Source: Paraburkholderia gardini
Lineage (GTDB): Bacteria; Pseudomonadota; Gammaproteobacteria; Burkholderiales; Burkholderiaceae
Length of the DNA stretch: 64,000 bases
Assembly: GCF_907164575.1 (NCBI RefSeq)
Contig: NZ_CAJQYY010000022.1
Coordinates: 48,559 to 112,558, forward strand
Reading direction: 5' to 3'
Notes under the pieces: model-generated
The model's database searches: none
Told to the model about the DNA's origin: nothing
What the model saw: the letters and a program-made list of their open reading frames with translations, nothing else
Shown: positions 25,117-33,525 of the stretch, piece after piece
Layout of the letters: every line of letters begins with the position of its first letter
How positions within the stretch are numbered: the stretch's first letter is position 1
Program-made: the position numbers and the translations under genes

Positions 25117-26349
25117 CTAATGGCCGACGGTCAGATTCGCCTGAACAGTGACGGCTTGCTGTACGAGCGATGCCATCCCGCTGTTCTGGTTCATCACCAC
25201 AATGCCTGCTGCCGACTGGGCTGCGCCCGTCATGGTGTTGGCCATGTCGAACGTGCCTGCGGTTACAGCATTGGCTCCACCAGCGCCACCTGCGCCACCC
25301 ACAGCGCCGTTGCCCGCGCCGCCAGTGCCCGTTGCACCTGCGCCGCCCGCACCGCCAGCCGCACCGGCTGCACCGACACCTGCAGTCGCGCTGCCATTCG
25401 ATGCCGTGGTGGTTGCGCCGCCGTTGGTCGCCGCGCCGCCAGTACCTGTACCGCCGGCACCGCCTGCACCCGCCGTCGACGTTGCTGCACCGCCTGCCCC
25501 GCCCTGACCTGCGCCTGAGCCACCGGTACCCGAGGTCGCGGCGGTCGTGCCCGCTCCACCTGTACCAGAACCTGCGCCGCCCGTGCCGCCGCCTGCACCG
25601 CCTGCTGCACCAGCGCCGCCCAGGCCGCCTGCAGACGTGGCTGTCGCGGCCGCGTTATGGGCGCGGGCACCGCCGCCATCGCCACCGTTTCCGCCGCCAC
25701 CGCCACTGCCACCGTTGCCGCCTACCGAGCCGCCACCAGCTGCACCGAGGCCGCCCACTGCGATGCTGCCTGCCGCACCGAGTGCGCCCCTGCCGGAGCC
25801 GTTGCCGCCCTGCGTGCCGCCGGCATGTGCGGAGCCGCCTCTGCCGCCATCTCCCGCATTGCCATCACCGGCCGTTGCGCTGCCATTCCGGGCGTTGCCG
25901 GCTGTTGCGCTGCCGTTATCCGCACTGCCACCGCTGCCGCCGCTGCCGCCAGCACCACCGTTGCCACCGTTGCCGCCCGTGCCATTGCCACCGTAGCCGG
26001 CACCGCCCTTGCCGCCGGAGCCGCCTGCCGCGCTGCCCCAGTTGCCGGCCTGATTGCCGATTCCGGAGACACCGACGTTGCTGACGGTACCGTCCAGTTT
26101 GCTCAGTGCAACGACCTTGGTGCTGTTAAAGGAGTCCTGCCAGACACTTGCACCGGACGCGATTTCGTTGGCGTTGCTGCCAGTGCCCGTTGTTTGAGTT
26201 GAAGTTGCGGCGGCGCTCAGCGTATTGGCGCCGGAGGTGGATGACTGATCGCAACCTCCTTTTGCATTGTCACTACATGGATTTGCCATCGCGTAGCCGC
26301 TGAAGCCTAAAGCCAAGGCCGCAGCGGACGCCAGTAGAGTCTTTCGCAT
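25117..26349 (-). CDS. Glycine-rich amyloid-like fibre subunit, first copy
   Basis: First gene of the operon, 410 residues, starting at the ATG at 26349 after a perfect AGGAGG. Same plan as its neighbour: signal peptide ending AMA, NPCSDNAKGGCDQ, the N-module with WQDSFNSTKVVALSKLDGTV and GIGNQAGNWGSAAG, about 240 residues of Gly/Ala/Thr/Asn repeats, and a C-module ending VTVQANLTVGH. End modules are closely similar between the copies while the repeat region has drifted but kept its length. Composition recalls PE_PGRS or silk-like proteins, but the flanking modules and the C39/barrel neighbours point to a Fap-type surface amyloid. The strong ribosome site fits a major structural protein. Confidence 0.75.
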   Translation of the reverse strand: MRKTLLASAAALALGFSGYAMANPCSDNAKGGCDQSSTSGANTLSAAATSTQTTGTGSNANEIASGASVWQDSFNSTKVVALSKLDGTVSNVGVSGIGNQAGNWGSAAGGSGGKGGAGYGGNGTGGNGGNGGAGGSGGSGGSADNGSATAGNARNGSATAGDGNAGDGGRGGSAHAGGTQGGNGSGRGALGAAGSIAVGGLGAAGGGSVGGNGGSGGGGGNGGDGGGARAHNAAATATSAGGLGGAGAAGGAGGGTGGAGSGTGGAGTTAATSGTGGSGAGQGGAGGAATSTAGAGGAGGTGTGGAATNGGATTTASNGSATAGVGAAGAAGGAGGAGATGTGGAGNGAVGGAGGAGGANAVTAGTFDMANTMTGAAQSAAGIVVMNQNSGMASLVQQAVTVQANLTVGH

Positions 26350-26961
26350 GGAATCCTCCTGATCTTCATTCGGGGTGGGCGGCTTGGCAGACTTCACCAA
26401 TCCGCCGCACCTAAATGCATAGGCGATGCCATCCGCGTAAGTGCTTGAAACTAAAGAGGAAGATATATTTACCGCAATGCGGGATAATTTTCCGAGGGTT
26501 TTCCCTGTTGTTTTTTGTTTCGGGATTGAAACGCGTCGTCATATGAAACAATCGTTCCGGTTTTTTGTGCAGTCGCACATTTCTTTTTAATTCAAGCGGT
26601 TAGCGGTTGATCGTGAGGCAGAGGGTGCGCTCCGAAAAACGTTTCGCTTTTGTCGGAGCCAATTGATGCATGCGGGCGAATGCGGACTCACGGCGCCCCA
26701 CCATTTGGGAGCTCAGCCTTGTCTGGCATGGCTTCTGTGCGATAGACCACATTAGTCAGGGGTCGAAAGAGAGAATCGCGACTCCCTCAAAAACGTATCT
26801 TTTGCAGTCAGAACGAACTTGAACGGATGCTTTCAGCCATCCTCATCACTCATTTGCGGGACGGGTAAACCCGTTCAGACCATGTTGTACTTTTTTGCTT
26901 AGTTCGCACTGCAACAGAAATCGTTATCAGCGTTGCTTAACGACCTGGCGTCATCATCCGG
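26350..26961. other. AT-rich promoter region of the Fap-like operon
   Basis: The 612-bp interval is visibly AT-richer than its surroundings between 26440 and 26600, with T-runs (TTTTTTG at 26511-26518, TTTTTTG at 26571-26577). A spaced pair TTGTTTC (26515-26521) and GAAACAA (about 26545-26551) forms an inverted repeat that could be an operator. No coding frame with a ribosome site is supported. The remainder to 26961 holds no recognisable element. Confidence 0.45.
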
Positions 26962-27744
26962 TCATTGCGACATCGTGAATGAAGACAGATTGTTTGACTG
27001 GATCATCCACCTGGAAACGGTTTCACATACCCAGGCAGGATCGTCGTGCGGCAGGTCGTGACCTGCCCACGGATGCCGACGATGCGGCGCACGCCAGGCA
27101 GCGGCAAGCTGCGCGGAACACGCCGGATTCACGAGGCGGTCATCTTCAGAGGAGAGAATCAGCGTCGGACATGATGGCGGTGTTTTTCCGGCGTTGAACT
27201 GCGCTGCAGCAAACAGCTGACGCAGTGCATTTGCGCGGCTGACGGGCGAACTCATGCGAATGGTGCGCCACGTCGCAAGATCGTCGACGATGTTCTGACG
27301 ATTGCTGCACGTCAGCCGATGAACGACCGCCTCCACCTGCTGCGGATCGCTCCACTTCGCTGCAATGCGCAACAGGTCCGGCCAGGCCTGCGGACGTAGC
27401 CGTTCCCGCGCACGGCTGAACGGACGCATGCTTGTGTTGATCAGCACAATTCGTTCGATATCCTGCGGATGTCGCTGCGCCCATGCCATCGCGACCATCC
27501 CGCCGAGCGACATCGCGAGCAGCCGGTAAGGCTTTGGCAGACCGCTTTGCAATGCCACGAGCCGCACGAATCCAACCATATCCGCGACGTCCAGCGGCGC
27601 CCGCAAACGGGTATGGACGCCATTGCCGGGCAGGTCGGGGAGCAGTACATGGTCCGCATCCGTCGCGGCGCCCAGCAGCGCTGGAAGTACGCCCCAGTGC
27701 CTCGCTTCGCGCGTGAGTCCGCGCAGCAAAATCCATGTGCTCAT
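26962..27744 (-). CDS. Alpha/beta-hydrolase (BioH/MhpC-like fold)
   Basis: Probable soluble esterase or hydrolase, 260 residues. The nucleophile elbow is AMSLGGM (Ser about residue 99), the acid lies in SSEDDRLVNPACS and the His in PWAGHDLPHDDP. The start RGLTREARHWG with oxyanion-type residues and DLPGNG are typical of BioH-like hydrolases. The ATG overlaps the stop of the M14 peptidase gene (ATGA), so the two are translationally coupled and probably work on one substrate. No signal peptide. The substrate is not readable from the sequence. Confidence 0.88.
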   Translation of the reverse strand: MSTWILLRGLTREARHWGVLPALLGAATDADHVLLPDLPGNGVHTRLRAPLDVADMVGFVRLVALQSGLPKPYRLLAMSLGGMVAMAWAQRHPQDIERIVLINTSMRPFSRARERLRPQAWPDLLRIAAKWSDPQQVEAVVHRLTCSNRQNIVDDLATWRTIRMSSPVSRANALRQLFAAAQFNAGKTPPSCPTLILSSEDDRLVNPACSAQLAAAWRAPHRRHPWAGHDLPHDDPAWVCETVSRWMIQSNNLSSFTMSQ

Positions 27745-28781
27745 ATATCCGCATCCCGGTACCAGTGATCGATCGCGCTTTGCTGTAACTGTTGCCTTCG
27801 TTTGCCCTCGGGCAGCCAGCGTTGCGCGGAGAACGCCGCACGCGTGAGGAACTCAAGCAGGTTCGCATGCCGCCTTAGCACGCGTGCCGTACGGTGCGCC
27901 TTCACCGGATTGAACATGCCCTGCCGCGAAAACAGCTGCAACGGATTTTTCCTGATCCACAACCATGAGCCGAGCTCGAGCGTCATTGGCAACAGGATGT
28001 TCTGCGCAGGTGTGCGATCGTAAGCGCAATCCCACAGATCGCCGTGCAACAGATACTGATGGCTTTGCGGCTCGAACGTGTAGCCGTGATGCGGATGCGC
28101 GCGCTCGAACATCGTCTTGAGCGCGAACATCTCCGGCAGATGACGCATCAGCTGACGCGTGCGTGCATACGGAAACCAGATGCTGTCGCCCCAGCCGTAT
28201 CCTGAATGGCAGTCGAGCGCGAAGCTAAGGGGCCGCGCCGCGAGCTGGCTTTCGACGACGTGCAGCAGCGCCATCGCTTCCGGTTCCATCGGCGCGTTGC
28301 GACTGCCGCGATACCACGGCAGCCACGCACCCACGCGCTGCCCGCCCGCGAGAAACGGAACCCGTTCATCGGCGTCCTGCGGCGCGTTGCGCATCAGGTC
28401 GACGCCGTTCGGATTCGCGCGCGTCGCGGCCCACATGCCGCCGGGATTGATGATGGGCATGAAGATCAGGCGAATGGACTGCAGTTGCCGCACGAGCAGC
28501 TCGTCCCATTCCAGCCGGCCCAGCAGCGCGCGCATGTAGTCGAGCACGAGTTGCGTGCCGATGCGCTCAAGCCCGTGAATGCCGCCGAAGAAACCGATGG
28601 CCGGCGCCTGCGGATCGGTCGAGCCGATGCTGGCCGTGTGGACCGCGAACACGCGTCCATGCACGCGCGTTTCGCAGACGGTGGTGATTTCGAAGCTGGC
28701 GCTGCCTTCATCGAGGATCGACTTGAGATCCTCGTATTCCGCAAAGCTGTCGGCGAGGAAGCTATGCATGATGGAACACAT
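27741..28781 (-). CDS. M14-family zinc carboxypeptidase
   Basis: Zinc metallo-carboxypeptidase or deacylase, 346 residues, no signal peptide. Zinc ligands are H69 and E72 (GGIHGLERIG) and H192 (LDCHSGYGWGD). The substrate-carboxylate Arg/Asn motif appears as NPNGVDLMRN (residues 123-132), with Met where most M14 enzymes have Asn. The catalytic Glu lies in MTLELGSW. It starts at one of two ATGs (28781 or 28769), neither with a clear Shine-Dalgarno. It forms a two-gene operon with the overlapping hydrolase. DUF2817-like or M14 peptidoglycan-peptide amidases are possible relatives. Confidence 0.88.
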   Translation of the reverse strand: MCSIMHSFLADSFAEYEDLKSILDEGSASFEITTVCETRVHGRVFAVHTASIGSTDPQAPAIGFFGGIHGLERIGTQLVLDYMRALLGRLEWDELLVRQLQSIRLIFMPIINPGGMWAATRANPNGVDLMRNAPQDADERVPFLAGGQRVGAWLPWYRGSRNAPMEPEAMALLHVVESQLAARPLSFALDCHSGYGWGDSIWFPYARTRQLMRHLPEMFALKTMFERAHPHHGYTFEPQSHQYLLHGDLWDCAYDRTPAQNILLPMTLELGSWLWIRKNPLQLFSRQGMFNPVKAHRTARVLRRHANLLEFLTRAAFSAQRWLPEGKRRQQLQQSAIDHWYRDADI

Positions 28782-29214
28782 ATTTCATGCATCGATCGGA
28801 GATACCTTGTCTGGCAAGGCTTCCAGGCCGATTTTTCATGTTCAGCGTAGCTCTTCGCATTGCGATCCCCGTCCGCTCGATTGGCGTGCCCGACGCGAAA
28901 GGCATCGTATCAAATCCGTAGCCGTTTTATGGATGTGAATCACATTGCGGGCGCAATCCGGGGCGGATTGCCGACAAACTACGCGGATTCGTTGAGCGCA
29001 GGGATTTTCGCTGATGGGGCTGGGGATCCGTGAGCTTCTGGAGTCGGGCAGGAAGCGACAGCAGACGTTGTCGCTTCGAACAACCGCTCTTCGCTCCAGG
29101 GTCGACCTTCACGGTTGGCGCGATGCCCATGGAACAGGCCGGATGCACCCAGCCCGTTGCAGCGTTAGATCCGCACAACGTTGCGTGAAGACTGCGCAAG
29201 CGCTGCGCCTTCGA
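28782..29214. other. Non-coding interval with hairpin and dispersed repeat
   Basis: No supported gene. It contains a perfect dyad GCAATCC (28953-28959) and GGATTGC (28965-28971) around GGGGC, and a repeat at 29037-29081 that recurs near 33.4 kb. GTGAATCAC at about 28936 is a short palindrome. A promoter for the M14 operon should lie near its left end. Confidence 0.45.
29037..29081. repeat. Dispersed intergenic repeat, copy A
   Basis: Shares with 33392-33447 the blocks TCTG, GTCGGGCAG, AGGAAGCG and an 18-base block, ACGTTGTCGCTTCGAAC at its core, in the same order, with small indels between. Both copies are non-coding and on the same strand. Confidence 0.55.
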
Positions 29215-29664
29215 TCACGCTACCTTGATAAGTTCAAGTTGTTGTAGCGCGGTCACACCGTCGTCCAGCCCGATTTCTTCAACAATCTTGCCATCTTTGA
29301 GCCGTAGCACGGTCGTGCCGGTGAAGCGCATTTTCCGGCCGGTCGCAGCAGGCAACGATCCAATGAGGAAATCGCCGAACGCCGGACCGGTATGTGTGCC
29401 GCCGCCCTCCCAACGGCCCACTACATAGTCTCCTTCGGCGATGAGATCAGCGGCGCCCCAGAAATTGAGGTCCGGGAACGCTTCGCGGAAACTGGCCATG
29501 AATGCCTTGATGTCCTCGCGGCCACGGCGTGGCTCGTGTAGCGAGTATTGAAGGATCATGTCAGGAGCAGCAAGTTCATCGACGATGGAGAGGTTGCAGG
29601 TCTTGCCCCAGAAATCGGTGAACCAGCGACCCACGACAGCTTTGTTGTCATCTTCCCTGGACAT
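29215..29664 (-). CDS. SnoaL-like polyketide-cyclase-fold protein
   Basis: A 149-residue protein of the NTF2-like SnoaL/ester-cyclase superfamily from the ATG at 29664 (GAGGA upstream). The family pattern is visible: VVGRWFTDFWG, ELAAPDMILQYSLHEPRRGR, then FMASFREAFPDLNFWGAADL, VVGRWEGGGTHTGPAFG and a C-terminal VLRLKDGKIVEEIGLDDG. Such proteins act as cyclases, isomerases or ligand-binding folds, and many have unknown substrates. It is a single-gene unit. Confidence 0.88.
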   Translation of the reverse strand: MSREDDNKAVVGRWFTDFWGKTCNLSIVDELAAPDMILQYSLHEPRRGREDIKAFMASFREAFPDLNFWGAADLIAEGDYVVGRWEGGGTHTGPAFGDFLIGSLPAATGRKMRFTGTTVLRLKDGKIVEEIGLDDGVTALQQLELIKVA

Positions 29665-30257
29665 GGTGAATTCCTCATTGACTGTGGTTGAGCGAGGGAA
29701 ACGCAATCGCTTCCCTCTGCCTGAACAATATTGGCGCAAGCAGTCAGCCGCCCCCCGTTTCTTGCTGCATTACTCGACAAGCCGACTCGCGGCCTGTGGT
29801 GACGATGGTCGCTACGCGTGTTGTTCGCAAGTGACGGCGCCAGCGGTCCTGTGAAGGAGTGCGAGGTCGACGGGGCGTCAGCGAACGTCTCATGCTTCAG
29901 CGGGAGCGGACAGTAAGACACGAGCTTTTGCGCGGCTCAAACGGATCGGCTACAGCCCGCGGCGTCCAGCGGAGGCCGGCCAGCAAGAGATGTTGCCTCG
30001 GGATTTCATACGGACATTCGAAGTAGCCTGCACCCTGACAATGAGCATTCGCTCGCCGTCGAATCCGGCGCAGCGAAGATGGAGAATCTGCTTCCGGAAT
30101 ATTTCCGGGCGTTACGTTCCATGACAGCGGTGACGGTGCAAGGCTGTCCATGCTGCATTTCCGGTTACGCCGGAAACATTACCCAATAATCGTTCAGTTG
30201 CCGCACGTAGGCCCGGGTGCTGTAATCCGCCGTTGACGACGCATAGCGGGTGGAACG
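29665..30257. other. Intergenic region without a supported gene
   Basis: A 593-bp interval between the SnoaL gene and the APH-fold gene. Frames across it lack ribosome sites and family motifs. The only structure I see is a dyad of TTTCCGG (30158-30164) and CCGGAAA (30170-30176) around TTACG, 82 bp upstream of the next start, which may be an operator or a hairpin. Confidence 0.4.
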
Positions 30258-31238
30258 ATGGACGCGCAGGACGGCAACGACGATGCGGCGATCGCTCAAT
30301 GCATGGCGGACGTCCTGGGCGAGCGGCCGCTGCGGCTCGAACGTCAGGTGTTCACCCATAGCGGCAACGCCGTGTACCGCGCGCGCATGGCCGGCGATCG
30401 TTCGCTGACGGTGCGCGTCAGCCCGGAAGCGCAGACGTTTTTGCATACCCGTTCGAATCTCGCCATGCTGCGCGGCCTCGGCCTGCCAGTTCAGACGGTG
30501 CTCGCGCACGACGCCATGCCCTCGGGCGGTGATTTCGTTGTGCTCGACTGGCTTCCCGGCCGCGATCTCTTCTATGTTTTCGGCTCGCTCGATGTGAGAC
30601 AAACCGAACGGATTGCCGAAACCGTGGTGGCGTTCCAGTGCAAGGTGGCGCAACGGCTGCCCGTCGCCGCGGATGGCGGTTTCGGCTGGGCCGCGATCGG
30701 CGCTCGCGCGCCCCATGCGCGCTGGACTGAAATCTTCGGCGAACCCGCGCCGGTCGCGTTGCACGCCGCGACGCTGGCGCGCACGGATGCCACTGCGCTC
30801 GACTGCTTTCGCGCGCGCCTCGGCCTTGTTCGTGCATCGCTCGAGGACTATTTCGACACGCTGCGCCCAGTCTGCTTTCTCGACGACCTGACCATCAAGA
30901 ACGTGCTGGTGGACGACGGCGAACTGAGCGGTCTGATCGATTTCGATACGGTGTGCTATGGCGATCCGCTGCTCGTGCTGGGCGCGACGCTCGCGCATAT
31001 CGGCACCGAGGTGGGCGAGCGCGGCGGCTCCTATGCCGAGGCGTTGCTGCGCTGCTGGGCGCCGCAGCGCGAGCGCATGCGCGCGACGGGCTTCTATGCG
31101 TCCCTGTGGGTCATCGGCTTGCTGTCGCTTGCCATCGAGCAGGACAACGCCGCGCGCACGCGCCTGCTCACGTCGGTTCTCGAGCACCTGCTGAGCGTGG
31201 CGGAGTCGCCCACCGCCATGTTGCGCTTCTCTCGGTGA
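30258..31238 (+). CDS. APH-fold phosphotransferase with altered catalytic loop
   Basis: Aminoglycoside-phosphotransferase-family (choline-kinase-like) protein, 326 residues. The N-lobe has FTHSGNAVYRARMAGDRSL and the hinge VVLDWLPGRDLF. The catalytic loop is LDDLTIKN (residues 208-215), keeping Asp210 and Asn215 of the Brenner motif but with Leu-Asp in place of the usual His-Gly. The metal loop is DFD (228-230). Family members phosphorylate antibiotics, choline, homoserine or sugars. The nearest small-molecule gene is the convergent glycosyltransferase. Substrate unknown. Confidence 0.87.
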   Translation: MDAQDGNDDAAIAQCMADVLGERPLRLERQVFTHSGNAVYRARMAGDRSLTVRVSPEAQTFLHTRSNLAMLRGLGLPVQTVLAHDAMPSGGDFVVLDWLPGRDLFYVFGSLDVRQTERIAETVVAFQCKVAQRLPVAADGGFGWAAIGARAPHARWTEIFGEPAPVALHAATLARTDATALDCFRARLGLVRASLEDYFDTLRPVCFLDDLTIKNVLVDDGELSGLIDFDTVCYGDPLLVLGATLAHIGTEVGERGGSYAEALLRCWAPQRERMRATGFYASLWVIGLLSLAIEQDNAARTRLLTSVLEHLLSVAESPTAMLRFSR

Positions 31239-31343
31239 CCGACGGTCGACATTGCCGCACCGATCGTTGACAGTAGCCATCGCCTGACATGTTTGTCCGT
31301 GAAATAGCTGACATCGGCTATTGGCTCCGACGAAGTGGTCGCG

Positions 31344-32573
31344 TCAACTCAACACGATGCGCTCAAGCGCTGCCACTGCATCTACCACGCCGTTTTCCGC
31401 TCGCATCGTCTCGCCCAGTACTCGTGCACGGGTTCGCACCCGGGCGTCGGCGGCGAAATCGAGGGCGCGGGTGAATGCCCTGGCTTCAGGCCGTCGCCCA
31501 TCCACGGCGGCCGGCGCGAGACCGGCCAGACGCAGGCGCCCGGCCCAGAAGAACTGGTCCCCGGCGAACGGCGTCACGATGGAGGGCACTCCCGCGCGTG
31601 CAGCAGAGTGCGAGGTACCGGAGCCGCCGTGATGGATAACCGCGGCAGTGCGCGGGAAGAGCCAGTCGTGCGGAGTGTCGTCGATGACGAGGAAGTTCTC
31701 CGGAAGGACCTTCGGATCGATGCCGCTCCAGCCTGGATAGAACAGTGCGCGTCGGCCGGCCATCGCCTCAATCAGAGCATCCAGCAGCCGCGCGTTGTCG
31801 AAGCCGGTCATGCTCCCGAAGCCGATATAGACCGGGGCTTCTCCGGCGGCGAGGAAGTTCGCCAGCGCCGGTGGCGGCGTCCAGGCGGGGCCTGGCGCCA
31901 GCCACTGTCCACAAAGGTGTGCGTTGGCCGGCCAGTCGGCAGGCGTGGGCAACAGGTTGGGCGAGACGCCGTACACCATCGGGTGATCCGTCCATACCGC
32001 CTTGCGCGGCGGCAGTTTGAAGATCGCACGGGCCGCATTGGTCTTGTCGCGGAATGCTTTCCATAGCATGGCGTTCACGAAGCGGTGGCTGGCCCGATTG
32101 AGCGGGCGCGGCACCCACTTGCCCGGCAGAAACGGCGACGGGAACGCGGTAGTCGGCGTAATCGGGATCATGCCAGCGCCGATGCCTCTCGCGCCCAGGT
32201 ATTCGGCTGCGGAAAGGCCGACAAAAGCGGCCAGCCCCGCTACCAGGATCGCATCGCAGCCTTCCCCTGCCTCGATGATGGTACGCATCCAGGATTCGGC
32301 ATTTTCATTGGCGATCCGTGCCAGCGCGCGTGCGGTGGCGTTGAAACCAGCACCCCTGGCGACTACGCCAGCTATGGCATGGTCCGGGTTGAGCGTGCCG
32401 CGAATATCGCCGGCTAACGCAGCAGTCGGCACGCCGAGCGCGTGGGCGCTACCGAGCGTGGCTGCATCGGCGAGCAGTCGCGCCTCGTGTCCGGCATCCA
32501 TCAAACCCCGGCACAGCGCGGCGAACGGACGCGCATCGCCCTCGGTGCCATACGTCGCGACGATAAATTTCAT
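31344..32573 (-). CDS. GT1-family glycosyltransferase
   Basis: GT-B fold UDP-sugar-dependent glycosyltransferase of the GT1/GT28 type that includes macrolide, sterol and rhamnosyl transferases, 409 residues. The N-terminus MKFIVATYGTEGDARPFAAL is typical. The donor-site signature includes AVIHHGGSGTSHSAARAGVP near residue 300, followed by VTPFAGDQFFWAGRL. Its ATG overlaps the TetR stop (ATGA), so the pair is co-transcribed and co-translated. A TetR partner suggests glycosylation of a toxic small molecule, either for detoxification or for a natural product. Acceptor unknown. Confidence 0.92.
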   Translation of the reverse strand: MKFIVATYGTEGDARPFAALCRGLMDAGHEARLLADAATLGSAHALGVPTAALAGDIRGTLNPDHAIAGVVARGAGFNATARALARIANENAESWMRTIIEAGEGCDAILVAGLAAFVGLSAAEYLGARGIGAGMIPITPTTAFPSPFLPGKWVPRPLNRASHRFVNAMLWKAFRDKTNAARAIFKLPPRKAVWTDHPMVYGVSPNLLPTPADWPANAHLCGQWLAPGPAWTPPPALANFLAAGEAPVYIGFGSMTGFDNARLLDALIEAMAGRRALFYPGWSGIDPKVLPENFLVIDDTPHDWLFPRTAAVIHHGGSGTSHSAARAGVPSIVTPFAGDQFFWAGRLRLAGLAPAAVDGRRPEARAFTRALDFAADARVRTRARVLGETMRAENGVVDAVAALERIVLS

Positions 32574-33235
32574 GAGCGCTTCTTCCTGGGTTTGGAGGAT
32601 GTCTTAAGAGACGGTCCGGGTTGAACCGCCGCACCACGCATGAACAATTCGACTGTCGCGGCGAATTCCTTGCGCAGCTTCAGGCGCGGATCGGCAAGCC
32701 AGCGCAGCATGGAGCCGAGGTAGAGATGGTGGAACGCAATGGCGAGCCGTCCCGGATCGAGATCGTCGCGAATCTCTCCCGACGTTTGTCCGCGCCGGAT
32801 CAGCCAGTCGAAGGTGTCGGCGATATCGCCGGGCTGCTCGCTGTCTCGCGACGACGACGGCTCCGTGCCGATGCTGAGGAAACGGAAGCGCAGGTAAGGT
32901 GCGAGGTAGTCGGGGTACGTTTCGCACCAGTCGGCCGAATGATCGAGTACGAACAGTGCGCCTTTGGCGAAGCCCGGTCTGGTCTCCAACTGGTCGTGCA
33001 GCGTCGCCAGATTTGTCGCCAGTTCCAGGTGTAGCCAATGCGCCAGCACCGCCTCCTTCACCGGGAAATGGTTGTACAGCGTGCCCTTGGCGACGTCCGC
33101 CGTGGCGGCGATCTGCTCCATGGTCACCGCCTCGTAACCGTGGGCTTCAAACAGCGCGGCGGCGGTACGGGCAAGGTGTTCCATGTTCTGCAGCCGTTTG
33201 CGGTCTCGACGGCCTGAGGGTCTGGATGCGGACAT
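32570..33235 (-). CDS. TetR-family repressor
   Basis: A 221-residue regulator. The TetR helix-turn-helix lies at about residues 18-65 (ARTAAALFEAHGYEAVTMEQ, then TADVAKGTLYNHFPVKEAVL). A ligand domain and a basic tail (SLKTSSKPRKKRS) follow. It is the first gene of an operon with the glycosyltransferase. A 9-bp perfect inverted repeat lies 14 bp in front of its ATG and is the likely operator, so the pair is probably self-repressed and induced by the glycosyltransferase substrate or a related compound. Confidence 0.9.
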   Translation of the reverse strand: MSASRPSGRRDRKRLQNMEHLARTAAALFEAHGYEAVTMEQIAATADVAKGTLYNHFPVKEAVLAHWLHLELATNLATLHDQLETRPGFAKGALFVLDHSADWCETYPDYLAPYLRFRFLSIGTEPSSSRDSEQPGDIADTFDWLIRRGQTSGEIRDDLDPGRLAIAFHHLYLGSMLRWLADPRLKLRKEFAATVELFMRGAAVQPGPSLKTSSKPRKKRS

Positions 33236-33248
33236 GCGAATGGATAAA

Positions 33249-33282
33249 TGTGAACGACGTCTAATATTATTCTTCGTTCACA
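33249..33282. promoter_or_regulatory. TetR operator candidate
   Basis: TGTGAACGA (33249-33257) and TCGTTCACA (33274-33282) are perfect 9-bp arms around 16 AT-rich bases (TAATATTAT within), directly upstream of the tetR ATG at 33235. The AT-rich centre probably holds the -10 region. Confidence 0.75.
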
Positions 33283-33391
33283 AATTTCCTGCAAATGCGG
33301 CATGGCGAGTGGCGCGAGCGTCCCGTGCATATGCCGGTCGGTTATGGCTGCTTTCGGAATCCGGAAGTGTTCCGTGTGGGGTCGACAGAGG

Positions 33392-33447
33392 TCTGACGTC
33401 GGGCAGTGCTCGGCCAGGAAGCGGCGGTCAACGTTGTCGCTTCGAAC
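33392..33447. repeat. Dispersed intergenic repeat, copy B
   Basis: Counterpart of 29037-29081. The blocks TCTG, GTCGGGCAG, CCAGGAAGCGGC and the final ACGTTGTCGCTTCGAAC are shared, with a 10-12 base insertion in this copy. It lies in the non-coding gap before the esterase stop codon. Confidence 0.55.
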
Positions 33448-33525
33448 GCCCGAACGATACACGCCATCGGTCGCTTGACTGCGCGCACCCTTGAGCGTCC
33501 TGTCATGCGGAAGCCGGAAATCGTT

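Noticed and set aside
24000..26050. Dense short repeats resembling a CRISPR or minisatellite
   Set aside because: Units are in-frame Gly-Gly-x codons without fixed repeat-spacer structure; explained by the protein sequence.
23993..26084. Long open frames on the plus strand and other frames across the glycine-rich genes (Pro-, Arg- and Ala-rich products)
   Set aside because: They are frame shadows of GGN-repeat codons; only the minus-strand frames have signal peptides, ribosome sites and conserved end modules.
26728..26750. TGGCATGGCTTCTGTGC as a sigma-54 promoter for the Fap-like operon
   Set aside because: The GC element is not 10 bp after GG and the site is on the wrong strand and far from the operon start.
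30165..31280. A 371-codon antisense frame opposite the APH-fold gene
   Set aside because: Arg/His-rich composition and no motif; the plus frame has the kinase signature.
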